Notes: generated from the letters alone by a model not told the origin. 64,000 bases of DNA from Cotesia glomerata (GCF_020080835.1 NC_058158.1:682001-746000), one strand, 5' to 3'; counted from the first letter of the stretch, positions 39,901 to 48,189 are shown. Numbers and translations: made by a program.

Positions 39901-42072
39901 TTTTTAATTTAAATTATTGAATTATTATTTTTAATTTAAATTATTAAATTATTATTTTTAATTTAAATTATTAAATTATTAAAATCACTGATTAAAATTT
40001 CAGGTTCTTCCTTTCGAAGGAATGAGATCGACGCCAAAAAAACCGTACGAGGGTCAAGCTCGCGCAAGATTCAATTTCATCGCCCAAACAAACTTGGAAC
40101 TATCTTTGGTAAAAGGAGAGCTCGTTGTTCTAACAAGAAGAGTCGACGACAATTGGTTCGAGGGGAGAATCGGAAACCGCAAGGGCATATTCCCGGTTAC
40201 TTATGTTGAAGTTATTATGGAGCCAGGGCAACACCGACCCGGTAATGAGCACCTCTCATCATCATTATTATGAAAAAATTTGGAAAAAAATAAAATATTT
40301 TATAATATTGTAAATTATTAAAAACTTACAGAAACTCCGGTGTCTAGCAAACCCGTGGCTTCTCCAGCGGCTCACAGCATGCTGTCCAATGGAACTGCCA
40401 GCGGGAAATTAAGCATGGGACCTCATCACTACACACCATCGATACCCGTGAAAACAAGTACTACCGAGCCTCAATATATATCTCTGGTAAATATTAAAAA
40501 TTAAACTTAATTAGTGTTAGCAAAAATTAATTTAAATATGTATGGATATTAATTTAGCAGATGTTTGATAATTTTAATAAATAAATTATTACAAAAAATT
40601 GAAATGTAGAAATTTTTTTAAAATTGAAAAATGCAATTTTTTAAAAATAATTTTTTATAAAAAATTTGTTTATTAAATAAAATAAAAAAATTGTCCAGTA
40701 ATTGCTAACTTTAATATCAAATTTATATTAAAATTAAATTAGCAGATATTTTATAAATTTAATAATATTTTTAATAAATAAATTATGGCGAAAAAATTGA
40801 AATATAAAAATTAAGAAAAGTTAAAAATGCAATTTTTTTTAAATAATTTTTTGGAAAAAATTTGTTAGTTAAATAAAATTAAAAAATTGTCCAGTAATTG
40901 CTAACTTCAATATCAAATTTGTATCAAAATTAATTTAGCAGATATTTGATAATTTTTTCAGAAATAAATTATGACAAAAAAAAATTGAAATTTAGAATTT
41001 TTTTAAAAATTAAAAAATGCAATTTTTTAAAAATAATTTTTTATAAAAAATTTGTTTATTAAATAAAATAAAAAAATTGTCAATTAATTGCTAACTTTAA
41101 TATCAAATTTTTATTAAAATTAATTTAGCAGATATTTGATAATTTTTTCTGAAATAAATTGTCACAAAAAAAATTGAAATTTAGAAATTTTTTTTTAAAT
41201 TAAAAAATGCAATTTTTTAAAAATAAGTATTTAGAAAAAATTTGTTTATTAAACAAAATAAAAAAATTGTCAATTAATTGCTAACTTTAATATCAAATTC
41301 GGCGTAAAATTAATTTAGCAGATATTTGATAATTTTTTCAGAAATAAATTGTGACAAAAAAAATTGAAATTTAGAAATTTTTTAAAAATTAGAAAATGTA
41401 ATTTTTTAAAAATAATTTTTTAGAAGAAATTTTTTTGTTAAATAAAATAAAAAAATTGTCCAGTCATTTCTAACTTGATAAAAAATTGAAGTGTAGAAAT
41501 TTAAAAAGATTAAAAAGCAATTTTTTAAAAATAATTATTTGTTAAATAAAATAAAAAAATTGTCAAATGACTGCTAAAATTTTAACGTCATTAAATTTGT
41601 AACTTTAAAAAAAATGAAAAAAAAAGAGTGAAAATCTGTGGGGCTAGTGGTTTAATGAATTGTTTGGGTTTGCAGCCACGCATTGGTGTCACTGAACGCA
41701 ACAAATTGCACGTTGCACCTGTCAACGAAACATTGCACATCGACACACACTCGGATACGCTGCCGTGAGTTATTTCGATTCATTTTTTCGTTATCTCTGT
41801 TTGTCAACTCTCAACTTAATTACCTAATAACAATAATAATTATTATTTATTTACCTTTTATTTTTTTTTTCCTTAAATTGTATTGTGCCGCTTAATTATT
41901 CAGGTACCGGGCGCTGTACAATTACCGGCCGCAGAACGAGGACGAGCTGGAGCTGAAAGAGAACGACACGGTGTTCGTGATAGAAAAGTGCGACGACGGG
42001 TGGTTCGTTGGTTCAAGCCAAAGAACTGGGTACTTTGGCACCTTCCCGGGAAACTACGTCGAGCGGTTGTGA
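9756..42072 (+). CDS. CAP: CAP / ponsin-vinexin family adaptor (SoHo-like region plus three SH3 domains), multi-exon
   Basis: Cytoskeletal scaffold that in flies and vertebrates acts at integrin and muscle attachment sites by binding vinculin and other partners through SH3 domains (family knowledge). I joined these exons, all keeping phase: 9756-9974, 11061-11319, 11493-11567, 12367-12470, 12618-12690, 12955-12990, 14532-14676, 14762-14879, 15001-15024, 15828-15860, [16871-17686 optional], 19621-19667, 19763-19932, 20553-25724, 25937-25999, 37822-38026, 38586-38844, 40004-40241, 40332-40486, 41676-41764, 41904-42072 (TGA). Sum 7653 nt, 2550 residues without the cassette. A SoHo-like WYKQMYDSLH...DDDY stretch lies near residues 220-265; SH3 domains are near 2281-2334, 2355-2410 and 2497-2550. 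Start chosen at ATG 9756, the first Met after an in-frame TAG at 9741; upstream UTR exons are unresolved. Many junctions are phase 1, so exon skipping can keep frame. Start of exon 12367 is ambiguous. Confidence 0.93.
9992..10750. mobile_element. TIR MITE, CACTGATAGAAGG family
   Basis: Begins CACTGATAGAAGGATTT and ends complementary AATCTTTCTATCAGTG. The interior is AATAAATATTTATTAA-type repeats; a second CACTAATAGAAAATTTATT near 10199 suggests two nested or fused copies. Confidence 0.5.
11061..11319 (+). CDS. CAP: CAP exon 2
   Basis: Acceptor TTTTTGCACAG, donor AGAG|GTGAGT. Encodes 86 residues that are Pro/Gln/Ser-rich (disordered) and ends in phase 1 after LLQKAR. The open frame continues only four codons into the intron. 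Confidence 0.8.
11493..11567 (+). CDS. CAP: CAP exon 3
   Basis: 75 nt, phase 1 to phase 1. Acceptor TGCATTTTCCAG, donor TTAC|GTTAGT. Reads EGQLPKGAAYLNESICLKNN..., joining in frame to QKAR of the previous exon. Followed by an AT-rich intron holding a TIR element. Confidence 0.75.
11996..12238. mobile_element. TIR MITE (CGACG..CTAATTAGCAAATTG ends), copy 1
   Basis: CGACGTTCTAATTAGCAAAT at the left pairs with GCTAATTAGATCGTCG at the right; inner sequence ATATCATTAATATCTAATAAG is shared with the copy at 18229. Confidence 0.55.
12367..12470 (+). CDS. CAP: CAP exon 4 (start ambiguous)
   Basis: Reads ...KKTPRKIEGIGPITKNGMPVALRS, a conserved-looking block just before the SoHo-like region, ending at donor ATCG|GTAAGT in phase 0. 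Three AG dinucleotides keep the required phase (exon start 12367, 12385 or 12388); none has a good pyrimidine tract, so the first few residues are uncertain. Confidence 0.7.
12618..12690 (+). CDS. CAP: CAP exon 5, first half of SoHo-like region
   Basis: 73 nt, acceptor TATTTTCCAG, donor GACG|GTCAGT. Encodes EVKEDNQAKWYKQMYDSLHR and a few more residues. The WYKxMYxxLH core resembles the sorbin-homology (SoHo) motif of SORBS proteins (WYKTMFKxIH). In the family this region binds flotillin in lipid rafts. Confidence 0.85.
12955..12990 (+). CDS. CAP: CAP exon 6, end of SoHo-like region
   Basis: A 36-nt small exon, phase 1 to phase 1, acceptor CATTTGCAG, donor CGAG|GTGAAT. Completes the KDDDYVTIRYKPRR segment that follows the WYK motif. 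Its short length hides it from ORF scans; support is exact phase continuity and the family pattern. Confidence 0.85.
13850..14515. repeat. 360-nt T-rich tandem duplication before CAP exon 7
   Basis: Paired blocks TTTTGTTCAAAAAAATGAAAA and ACTTGTGAATAATTAC recur about 359 nt apart (14070/14429, 14107/14466). The second copy ends at the acceptor of exon 14532. Confidence 0.6.
14532..14676 (+). CDS. CAP: CAP exon 7
   Basis: 145 nt, phase 1 to 2. Reads GLRYGHGSSSGYLSEPEPRGYADKS... then an Arg/Asn-rich stretch. Acceptor is TTTAATTTTAAG directly after a duplicated T-rich repeat of about 360 bp; donor AAGAAA|GTGAGC. Confidence 0.8.
14762..14879 (+). CDS. CAP: CAP exon 8
   Basis: 118 nt, phase 2 to 0, acceptor GTATTTTTAG, donor GGAG|GTAAAT. 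Encodes ...VYRNQPGRIENYQPGQSTP..., a GRIExYxPG block typical of the family C-terminal to SoHo. Confidence 0.85.
15001..15024 (+). CDS. CAP: CAP microexon 9 (24 nt)
   Basis: Acceptor CACTTTCAG, donor AAAG|GTAACA; encodes LTVTKKKK in phase 0/0. Such a symmetric microexon can be skipped without shifting frame. Confidence 0.65.
15828..15860 (+). CDS. CAP: CAP microexon 10 (33 nt)
   Basis: Acceptor TTTTTTTTAG, donor TAGG|GTACGC; encodes WWDEVMDIFDR in phase 0/0. It can join either the cassette at 16871 or the exon at 19621 (giving DIFDR-PFDQHN); the latter reads as the natural continuation. Confidence 0.8.
15903..16486. mobile_element. TIR MITE, CACTGAT family
   Basis: CACTGATGGAAGAAG at the left and CTTCTATCAGTG at the right, AT-rich centre. 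In the CAP intron before the cassette exon. Confidence 0.5.
16871..17686 (+). CDS. CAP: CAP optional cassette exon (816 nt)
   Basis: 272 codons open, phase 0 at both ends, so inclusion adds 272 residues without changing frame. Ser/Pro/Asn-rich with SPTRRSPLL, poly-Ser and a PPPPPP run that could be an SH3 ligand; otherwise unrecognised. GC content is clearly higher than the flanking DNA, as in the other coding exons. Splice sites are weak: acceptor GAGCAAG with little pyrimidine tract, donor ACGG|GTTAGA. Reading through the donor hits a stop 16 codons later, so a short C-terminus is also possible. Confidence 0.6.
18053..18984. mobile_element. ACACAG-ended element with TTCTTGACTCAAG motifs
   Basis: ACACAGAAAGAAAAATTTCTTGAC left, CTTTTTTTCTGTGT right, many TTCTTGA/TCAAGAA motifs inside. 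Contains a nested second MITE (18229-18473). Confidence 0.45.
18229..18473. mobile_element. TIR MITE (CGACG ends), copy 2, nested
   Basis: CGACGGTCTAGTTAGCAATT ... GCTAATTAGAACGTCG with the same inner sequence as 11996. It interrupts the 18053-18984 element. Confidence 0.55.
19621..19667 (+). CDS. CAP: CAP exon 11 (47 nt)
   Basis: Acceptor AATTTTTCAG, donor GTCA|GTAAGT, phase 0 to 2. Encodes PFDQHNPHTAKPYMS, which joins to HALKESGYESDS in the next exon, a family-typical ALKESGYESDST block. Confidence 0.85.
19763..19932 (+). CDS. CAP: CAP exon 12
   Basis: 170 nt, phase 2 to 1. Encodes ALKESGYESDSTLIFRRRDD... then YKTVQKGGDVPLHGLRKLAPERPK, highly recognisable CAP sequence. Acceptor CTCTTCTAG, donor AAAG|GTACGT. 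The phase-1 end allows joining to 20553, 25937 or 37822. Confidence 0.88.
20553..25724 (+). CDS. CAP: CAP giant exon 13 (5.17 kb)
   Basis: One uninterrupted exon of about 1723 codons, phase 1/1, starting DDTEIQYFPISSTLTRIRV right after ...APERPK. Mostly Ser/Arg/Lys-rich disordered sequence with a Gly-Ser run and poly-Thr. Islands that look folded or conserved: EYQRYVYEMVHSKKK...LHDFYASLERMG...AEEELKSIYGKLRAVQREKDFLF (nt about 22800-23170), HYWRAYLNLVKHGAVKKLRAKFESLEEL (24665-24750) and the Pro-rich end PPPPTPPPPDPANLRARADF. The donor GAAG|GTCCGC at 25725 joins in phase to the exon at 25937; without splicing a stop follows at 25742, giving a possible truncated isoform. Confidence 0.88.
25937..25999 (+). 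CDS. CAP: CAP exon 14
   Basis: 63 nt, phase 1/1, acceptor ATTCATAG, donor CAAG|GTAATG. Encodes EYSNAPPPPPPKSHLCRTEY, a poly-Pro segment that may be an intramolecular or partner SH3/profilin ligand. Followed by an 11.8-kb intron. Confidence 0.82.
26065..26492. mobile_element. palindromic MITE (CACTGCTAAAA ends)
   Basis: CACTGCTAAAA left, TTTTAGCAGTG right. Inner arms TAACTTTTGGCCGATTTTCAT and its complement. No coding capacity. In the large CAP intron. Confidence 0.55.
26500..30990. other. large CAP intron, left part: no gene recognised
   Basis: AT-rich with simple AAT/ATG repeats, an ACTGATAG MITE (28075) and reversed satellite copies (29690-30130). GC-richer patches at 27460-27680, 29300-29550 and 30390-30780 have small open frames without convincing coding features; they might be enhancers or conserved non-coding DNA. 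Confidence 0.5.
28075..28556. mobile_element. TIR MITE, ACTGATAG family
   Basis: ACTGATAGAAGAATTT left, GAATCTTCCTATCAGT right; same family as 36386 and 36799. Confidence 0.45.
31002..31985 (-). mobile_element. Helitron-like element, copy 2 (full length, reverse)
   Basis: Reverse orientation: CTAG at 31002 and TAATATAGA ending at 31985 (reverse of TCTATATTA), with A|T flanks. Contains three palindromic units with the same arms. Lies in the 11.8-kb CAP intron. Confidence 0.7.
32985..33553 (+). mobile_element. Helitron-like element, copy 3 (5' truncated)
   Basis: Ends AGTGACTGCAAGATTGCTAG|T as in copy 1, but the TCTATATTA end is absent. Two palindromic units. Start position is approximate. 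Confidence 0.6.
33600..34153 (+). promoter_or_regulatory. probable promoter and 5' UTR of the 34154 ORF
   Basis: Base composition rises from the AT-rich intron to a mixed, CT-rich stretch (33700-34030) running into the ORF. CTCAGCAGATCGCACACACACG near 34005 resembles a start region, and an eight-codon uORF begins at 34064. Supports independent transcription of this ORF. Confidence 0.35.
34154..35491 (+). CDS. 445-residue single-exon ORF inside the large CAP intron (nested gene or alternative CAP first exon)
   Basis: ATG 34154 to TGA 35489-35491, same strand as CAP. The ORF is GC-richer than its surroundings and codon-like throughout. No domain recognised. Visible: MIASAASRCRAPILARVEDL at the start, a His/Asp-rich patch, DRLHEIFQHNRLLRRRFF, a KAKAKAKAKA run, GSTETLTSQSNQS, a PSPVPPPAPLRK segment that looks like an SH3 ligand, and an acidic FNEDLRSPQLVSSFSNS segment. 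A short uORF (ATG 34064, eight codons) precedes it. AATAAA-type signals at about 35890 and 35927 fit a terminal exon, but a weak donor TACA|GTCAGT at 35478 would splice in phase to CAP exon 37822, making it the first exon of a short SH3-only isoform. I cannot decide between these. Confidence 0.65.
   Translation: MIASAASRCRAPILARVEDLERSPEWMALTYDINNLQRMKSLGGAYPQKLEDAATATTASRQMTSHSSASSPSSSSPVDHYHHHQDHYRANKRWSQSWKPRTEFERNYFGDSSAPDIDKVCEESDDTRHTSPLRKKSAFLNANTKDSESFNDNRSLKASYWRSEHPKAADILFNPGSEEFRGSRDRLHEIFQHNRLLRRRFFGCSDGNTNLADENEDGDIFAAGVEGKAKAKAKAKAPSESIQGCADVTDTDNLGGIMKTRLELDTQQSSHVTSGFGSTETLTSQSNQSVSSNGRKSRVDFDNSVEFVLGFKNSPLREPFEGANRPRSDYDKVFAAYARVQDSSPSPVPPPAPLRKNKFLNDESVMMSLSPDSCLRELEMDLEKFNEDLRSPQLVSSFSNSIISDGSSDRDGSEITDRGKSIDSTPGTGTTLPFVYGPIPYSQYI
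36386..36720. mobile_element. TIR MITE, CACTGATAG family, TA flanks
   Basis: CACTGATAGAAGAATTTGTT ... AAATCCTTCTGTCAGTG, flanked by TTA and TAA, consistent with a TA target duplication. Confidence 0.55.
36799..37065. mobile_element. near-perfect palindromic MITE
   Basis: The arms are complementary over most of 267 nt: CACTGATAGAAAGATATGTT ... ATCCTTCTATCAGTG outside, GAGACCACTTTTTAGT and ACTAAAAAGTGGTCTC inside. Same family as the 36386 element 80 nt away. Confidence 0.6.
37822..38026 (+). CDS. CAP: CAP exon 15
   Basis: 205 nt, phase 1 to 2, acceptor TTGTGCAG, donor TTTAT|GTAAGT. Encodes ESPRRYVEGEVTIHYRSPVR...EEELARRSAENMRRVYQEERRRKYLQEL, a predicted charged helix that precedes the first SH3 domain throughout the family. 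Confidence 0.92.
38586..38844 (+). CDS. CAP: CAP exon 16, first SH3 domain
   Basis: Encodes a short PSQKSPIPLNRYDDF linker, then a full SH3 fold: ARAMYNF (ALYDF-type), TSRELSFRGGDII, NWYEG and VGLFPLNYVE are all present. Acceptor TTTTTCTGTAG; donor CGAG|GTAAAT. Phase 2 to 0. Confidence 0.95.
39182..39638. mobile_element. CACTGATAG-ended element with TCAAGAA motifs
   Basis: CACTGATAGAACATTT left, TTCTATCAGTG right, interior of TTCTTGACTCAAG-type motifs. In the intron between SH3-1 and SH3-2. Confidence 0.5.
39775..39985. repeat. 27-nt tandem repeat, about 7 units, before the SH3-2 exon
   Basis: Unit TAAATTATTATTTTTAATTT plus AAATTAT repeated with few changes, ending within 20 nt of the acceptor of CAP exon 40004. 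Confidence 0.75.
40004..40241 (+). CDS. CAP: CAP exon 17, second SH3 domain
   Basis: 238 nt, phase 0 to 1. SH3 signature residues ARARFNF, TNLELSLVKGE, NWFEG and KGIFPVTYVEV are intact. Acceptor AATTTCAG lies directly after a 27-nt tandem array; donor CCCG|GTAATG. Confidence 0.95.
40332..40486 (+). CDS. CAP: CAP exon 18, linker between SH3-2 and SH3-3
   Basis: 155 nt, phase 1 to 0. Ser/Pro/His-rich linker beginning ETPVSSKPVASP and ending EPQYISL. Acceptor ACTTACAG, donor TCTG|GTAAAT. Followed by a 1.2-kb intron filled with a tandem AT repeat. Confidence 0.85.
40540..41590. repeat. 178-nt satellite-like tandem repeat, about 6 units
   Basis: Units contain TTAGCAGATATTTGATAATT, AAATGCAATTTTTTAAAAAT and ATTGCTAACTTTAATATCAA. 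Fills the intron between the SH3-2/SH3-3 linker exons. Related single or reversed copies at 29690-30130, 42780-43800 and 53280-53560. Confidence 0.65.
41676..41764 (+). CDS. CAP: CAP exon 19, linker
   Basis: 89 nt, phase 0 to 2. Encodes PRIGVTERNKLHV...THSDTLP. Acceptor GGTTTGCAG, donor TGCC|GTGAGT. Confidence 0.85.
41904..42072 (+). CDS. CAP: CAP exon 20, third SH3 domain and stop
   Basis: Encodes YRALYNYRPQNEDELELKEN...DDGWFVG...FGTFPGNYVERL then TGA, a complete SH3 domain ending the protein, as in the vinexin/ponsin family where the C-terminal SH3 closes the chain. AT-rich 3' UTR follows with possible poly(A) signals from about 42200. Confidence 0.95.
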
Positions 42073-42545
42073 GACGAGGCGAGTCCTCGATGGCCCGCGC
42101 CCACGAGGAGCAACTACCGCTTGCCCACAAACGGCCCCGTTAAACTTCCTAAAGAGACCAGGAAGATAGAGTACCGCTGTTAGATTTACAAACTTCAATA
42201 TTAAATATTAAATAATAATAAAAAAAAAGTCATTAATAAATTATAATTATTGTAATAATTAATTAATTTACTTTGATTGTTTTTTGAGTATATAGACGTT
42301 AATAGCTTGAAAGGTCTTCCACGATTTTTTATGTCGGAAATTATTTTATAGCGTAGCGTTACACCAAATAATAATTGTTAATTATTAACAGCTAAGTTTT
42401 ATTTTGTTTATTAATTATTTATATTGTCGACTAACGTCTTATGTATAAATAGTAATTATTAGTGTAAGATATTTATTGTTTCTTCCGCTGCAATGACTCT
42501 TCAAAATTGGAATGACGTTAGTTCCGAAATACGTTACAATTGAAG

Positions 42546-42634
42546 TGAGCCACAGCGCCTCTAGCGGCCAAAACTGGCGGCTTTATTTAAAAATTTGTAC
42601 TTCCCGCTTTGACCACCAGAGGCGCTGTAACTAA
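42546..42634. repeat. short inverted repeat CAGCGCCTCTAG/CCAGAGGCGCTG
   Basis: GC-rich inverted repeat about 470 nt past the CAP stop; possibly in the CAP 3' UTR. CAGATGGCGC-type motifs also occur near 945 and 1367. Confidence 0.4.
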
Positions 42635-43867
42635 GACGAGTTTTTTTGACAGCTGATTAAAAATTTAGAGTTTACTAGTGATATATTTCGGAATACACTC
42701 TTATAAATAATTGCGTGACATTGAAATTAAAAAATATTTGAGTTTTTGGAAAGTTTATTAGATAAAAATGTACTTTTAAAAATTCGTGCAAGTTTGTGAA
42801 AATTAATATGAAAATAAATTTACCAGATTTTTATCAATTTTTAGAATTTTTTTAACAGTTAAATAGTGACAAAAATAAATGAGAGAAAAAAATTGACATG
42901 TAGAAATTTTAAAATATTATAAATGCAATTTTTTAGAAATAATTTTTCAAAAAAGATTTATTTGTTAAATAAAATTAAAAAATTATCAAGTGACTGCTAA
43001 CTTTAGTGTCATAAAATTAATACAGATGTGTTGATAAGTTTTGTAAGAAATTATGTCAAGAAAAAATGAAAAAAAATTCACAGGTATTTATTTTACAAAA
43101 TTAAAAATTCAATTTATTAATTATTAATATAATACTAAATTATGAAAATTAAGTTAGCCGATATTCAAAAATTTTTATAATTTTTTTTTATTGAAAAAAT
43201 AATTACAAAAAAACTAAAAAAATAATTCATTTGTAAAAAACTTTAAAAACTGTCAGTGCAATTTTTTAAAAATATTTTTTTTGTTTTAATTTATTTATTA
43301 AAAAAAAATTAAAAAATTAAAAACGTCGGCTAACTTTATTATTATTACTAAATTGTCCCGACATTTTTAATTTTTTTTCATTTATTAAATTGGAACTAAA
43401 AAATATTTTTTAAAAATTGCACTTATAATTTTTAAAGTTTTTTACGAATGAAATTTTTTTTAATTTTTTTTTGTTACAATTTCTACAATAAAAAAAATGC
43501 CTTAATTTTTAGATGTCAACTAACTTAATTTTCATTTTATTATGAAAATTAAATTACCCGACATTTAAAAATTTTTATAATTTATTTTATTGAAATATAA
43601 TTTTTAAAAAATTAAAACAAAAATTTTCACATGTAGAAAATTTTTAAAATTATGCATGGAATTTTTAAAAAATAGATTTTTAGTTCTAATTTTTAATTAA
43701 TAAAAAAAGTCAAAAATTGCTGAGTGTCGGCTAACTTAATTTTTATTTTATTAATTTATTTATTTGACATAAAAATAAAAAAAATTGACAGATAATTTCA
43801 GTGTCATATATTGCAATAGTAATTTGCAAACGCGGTTTGTTAAAATAAGCAATTAAATGCTGACTAA

Positions 43868-43898
<31 letters not shown>

Positions 43899-45831
43899 GC
43901 GAGTCGTTGTACATGTGTATCAAATAATCACGAATTTGTCGTTACCACATACCAAAATAAATAAATAAATAAATATAAATATAAATAAAAAAAAATATAT
44001 ATTATCGTTAATAGTTCTGGTAATTACTAATTGTAAGAACTATAAAAGCCAATACATCTAAGCTTCCTAAGATTTATAAAAAATGGCACTCAATAATTAT
44101 AAAATAATAAATATTAATATTAATATTATTTATTAATTGTTAAAAAGTTTTGCTAAGATAATTTAAAAGAAATATATAATAATATCTGCCTGTTAAAGTG
44201 CAAGCAGGTCGCATCCAAATTGATATTTTTGTAAACACTATTACTATTACCTAAGCTTATATTAGTTAGTAGAAGTAATTACTCACTGTTAATTTAAGTT
44301 TTAACTGGTACAGTAGGCCTCGAGGCGGTTTTAAAAATAATAATAATAATAATAAATAATAACGATCATATTTATACGACTAATAATAAATAATTACGCG
44401 GTTTTAATTGATGTCTATTTGGTAAATTAAATTAAAATATAAATAATTACCGCCTACATTACGATCGTTCATAAATTGACAATACGGAGTTATTAATTAA
44501 TTTATAAATTAATTAATTTACTCGTTAATTGTAAATGTGGAAATATACATATATATATAAATAAATAAATATATTTGTGGCCGATTTCTGGCCTGAGATC
44601 GCGATTTTTATGCAATATTTAATAAATAATTATTGTAATAAATAAATAAATAAATAAATTATCAAACATATCGATGGTAATTAAGCGACATAATTTATAT
44701 ATTAATTTTTATTGATAAATTGACAAAGCATACAAATACAAATATAAATTAAAAATCGTTTTATATATCGTCTAACTCATTAACAAATGCATGATTTTAC
44801 AAAAGCTCGATAGATAATTAATAAATATAATGTTGGATTATTTAATGTTATTTTAAATTTTGTTTATTTAAAAGGTACGTCGCAATTAGCAGTTGTTGTC
44901 ATTAAACATTGTAAAACTTTAAATGAAAAATAAAAAGAAAATCTAGAATATCCAACTTATACTGAAAAAAAAAGTTTTTTTCCATTTTATCCTAATTTTT
45001 TTATATCCAATATATGTTTCTTAATATAAAAAAATTGGTATTTTTAATTTGTTTACATCATTAAAAAGTTGTGCTGATTCATAACAATTTATTGAAAAAT
45101 TGCCTAGCTGTTTTATTACAATTGATATGATAATTTGGATGGATCCTTGGGTATGAAAAAAGTTACTGGAATGGGATTTACGTAATTAAAAATTCAATTT
45201 TTCAATGATTTAATTAATAATTAATTGAATTGAATTATTATGACTAATTAAATTTAATTATAATTAATTAAATTTTTTAATTTAATTCTAATTGATAAAT
45301 TAATTTATTAATTATAATAAAAAAGATCCACAGTATTATAAAGACATCATTTGCATCTGTGTTAAATGATATAAAGTTGGCTATATTTTTATTTTGGTAT
45401 TTGGCTGAGGACCCTTATTAAAAAAAAAAAAAAGATTAAAATGATTTAAAAAGATTCAAAAATTTGGAGTGAATCTTTTCAAATCTTTTTTTTTTAATAA
45501 GGAGAAGAAACCGAGTTTTTTAATAACTATTATACTTTATAGTGTAGGAAAAAAACTTTGGAATTCTCTACACAGGAATACAAGCTTCTTTACTGGCGGA
45601 AAAAATTTCCTGCATTGAAAAAAAAATTAACTTGATTCAAGAGAAAAATTCTTGAACCAAGAATATAATTTTGAAGAGGGTAATTGTCTTGAATCAAGAC
45701 AAAAAATTCTTGAATCAAATAAAATTTTCTTAAATCAAGAAAAATTTCCTCAAATTAAAAATTTTTCTACTCAAATCAAAAATATTAAGTTCTTCAAAAT
45801 TATATACTTGATTCAAGAACATTTTTTTTTA

Positions 45832-46246
45832 CACTGATAAAAAAATTAACTTGACTCAAGAGCCAAAATCTTGAACCAAGAATACCATTTTGATGAAAAT
45901 GATTTTTTTGAGTCAAGAAATTGTTCTTGATTTAAGTACATTTTTCTTGTCTCAAGAAATTATTCTCTTAACCAAAGAAAATCATTTTTTTCAAAATGTT
46001 ATTCTTGGTTCAAGATTTTGGCTCTTGTTGTAGTCAAGTTAATTTTTTTGGTGACCGTCTCTTATTTCTCATGCAAAAATTTCTCGCGACAAAAATTGTC
46101 AGCAATAATTTCTTGTAAAATATTTTTTCACACAAAAATCATGATAAAAGGGCCATGTTAATGTTTTCTTTTAGAAATAATTGTAAATAATTGTGAGAAA
46201 TTTTGGCGGGATTCCTAAAGGCGGGGAGCCAATTTTTTTATCAGTG
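45832..46246. mobile_element. CACTGATAA-ended palindromic element, CAP-gene A spacer
   Basis: CACTGATAAAAAAATTAACTTG with inner complement CAAGTTAATTTTTTTGG at 46034-46050 and outer TTATCAGTG at 46246. Related TCAAGAA motifs also fill 45600-45830 and 47416-47610. Confidence 0.45.
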
Positions 46247-46460
46247 TGTGTGGGTAGAAAAAAACTTTTTTTTTCAGTGTTATCTTTCTCTTGAATTAAA
46301 ATACCGCGCTCTCTACTTTCCAAATTTCCATAACGACTACACAAAATTGAAAGCCTAAATTTAATAATCCAGGTGATAAAATAACAATATTTTTTTTTAT
46401 TACATACTTAAAAGCGTATTATGAACACACATGACAATCTTTAGGAAAAAAAATTTTTCC

Positions 46461-48139
46461 CTAAACGCAGTAGCTTCTTTTATCTCTCCTACATATTTTT
46501 TTACAGTAACTGTTATTGTTATTATTACTATTATCATTACTCTCGAGTTTATCTTTGCAAGCCTGTAATTCATTCAGTTGAGTATTATGACGGCAATCAA
46601 ACGAATCTTTGTCTTGTGGTAGACACCGAGGCACTCGTGACTGCGAGCTATGACCGCAAGCTTGTAGGCACTGCAAAATAAAAAAATAAAATAAATATTT
46701 ATTCAGCGGATTGTTTATTGTAATACTATTTACTCTGAGCATTATCCTGCTTATAAACTACAAAATATAAAAAGACAAATATTTACCTGGGACCATCCCT
46801 TGTAGAGCCAATATCCTCGTACTCGGCAAGGAAACCCATTGCAGTTTTGTTTATTTACCGGCGCTTGATACGCTTTGCAAATACCGTGAGATAGCATTGC
46901 TCGATACACCAGCTGTTTATTTATATTGGTAACATTATTATCGGGAAACGATGAGTGAACACAATAAAGTTCCCTCCGCTGGACACCTGTCGATCCGCAG
47001 CTCTTTGAGCAGCCCTCCCACGGCCCGGTGATCCACTTAAACTGGCAACTGCGCCCAATTTATCAATCAATCTATCAACCAATTCATCGACAATAAAATA
47101 ATTTACCTAAACGTGTTACACTTCTCCATCTGCTGCACCGGCTTCATTATCAACAGGCACTTTTTTTTGCTAACTACGCTCCCGGTTTTCTCGTTCTTGC
47201 AGGCCACAGTCCTGTACCGGACTCCTCCCCCGCAGCTCGCAGAACACGGGCTCCATCCTCCGGAGAACCACGAATAATTACTACGTTCTTCTCTCCTCTC
47301 AATTACGTATCGGAAATCAATCAAAACCGCGCCGCTTCTTCGGTACTCCGGAACCTTAATCTTTAAAAAAAAAAATAAAACATTTACTTCACTGTTAAAA
47401 AAAAAAAGACACTTATTTTACACAGAAAAATAAATTTATTTCAATCAAGTAAATAATTTTGAAGGACGTCAGTTTCTTGATTTGAGTAGAAAAATTCTTA
47501 AACTAAGAAATAAGTAAATTTTCCTTGATTCAAAACAATGAAACTTTTCAAAATTATTTTCTTAGTTCAAGAATTTTGCTCTTGATTCAATTTAATTTTT
47601 TTTTTCAGTATATAAAATGTTTTTGAAGCAAATTTCTGTGAATATGATTTTACTTTTTTAATATTTTGTATGATAAAAAAATTTTTTATAAATTATGATT
47701 GATAATAATAATAAACTAGCAACCTTGCAGTCACTATGTGACTTCTGAATTATAAATAAATAAAATTTTGCTTTATTAAATACTTTTGTTAAATTGCACT
47801 GTACTTTCTTAAATATTAACGTTTTTAAAGATATAAGCTCATCCCGTAACACTCATCAAGAGCTTTCATTTGAGTACCCACATGCATTTTGTTATATTTT
47901 TCATATATACATATTTATAATATATATAAATATATGAAAAATTGATGTGGGTACTCATTAAAAATTGAGACAAGGTGAGTTTATATTTTTAAAAATGTCA
48001 ATAGTTCACAAGATGCAAGGTCATTTTTTAATTATTGACATTTTGTAAGATATAAGTTCATCCCGATGTTACACTCATCAAGAGCTTTCATTTGAGTACC
48101 CACATGCATTTTGATATATTTCTCATATATACATATATG

Positions 48140-48189
<50 letters not shown>

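Larger units (their letters stand above)
42073..46460. other. convergent spacer between CAP and gene A
   Basis: CAP (plus) and gene A (minus) converge here. AT-rich; the CAP 3' UTR probably occupies the first part. Holds degenerate satellite copies, simple repeats (AATAAT, AAATAAAT) and the 45600-46246 TCAAGAA-type elements. No ORF of substance and no RNA gene that I can identify. Confidence 0.6.
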
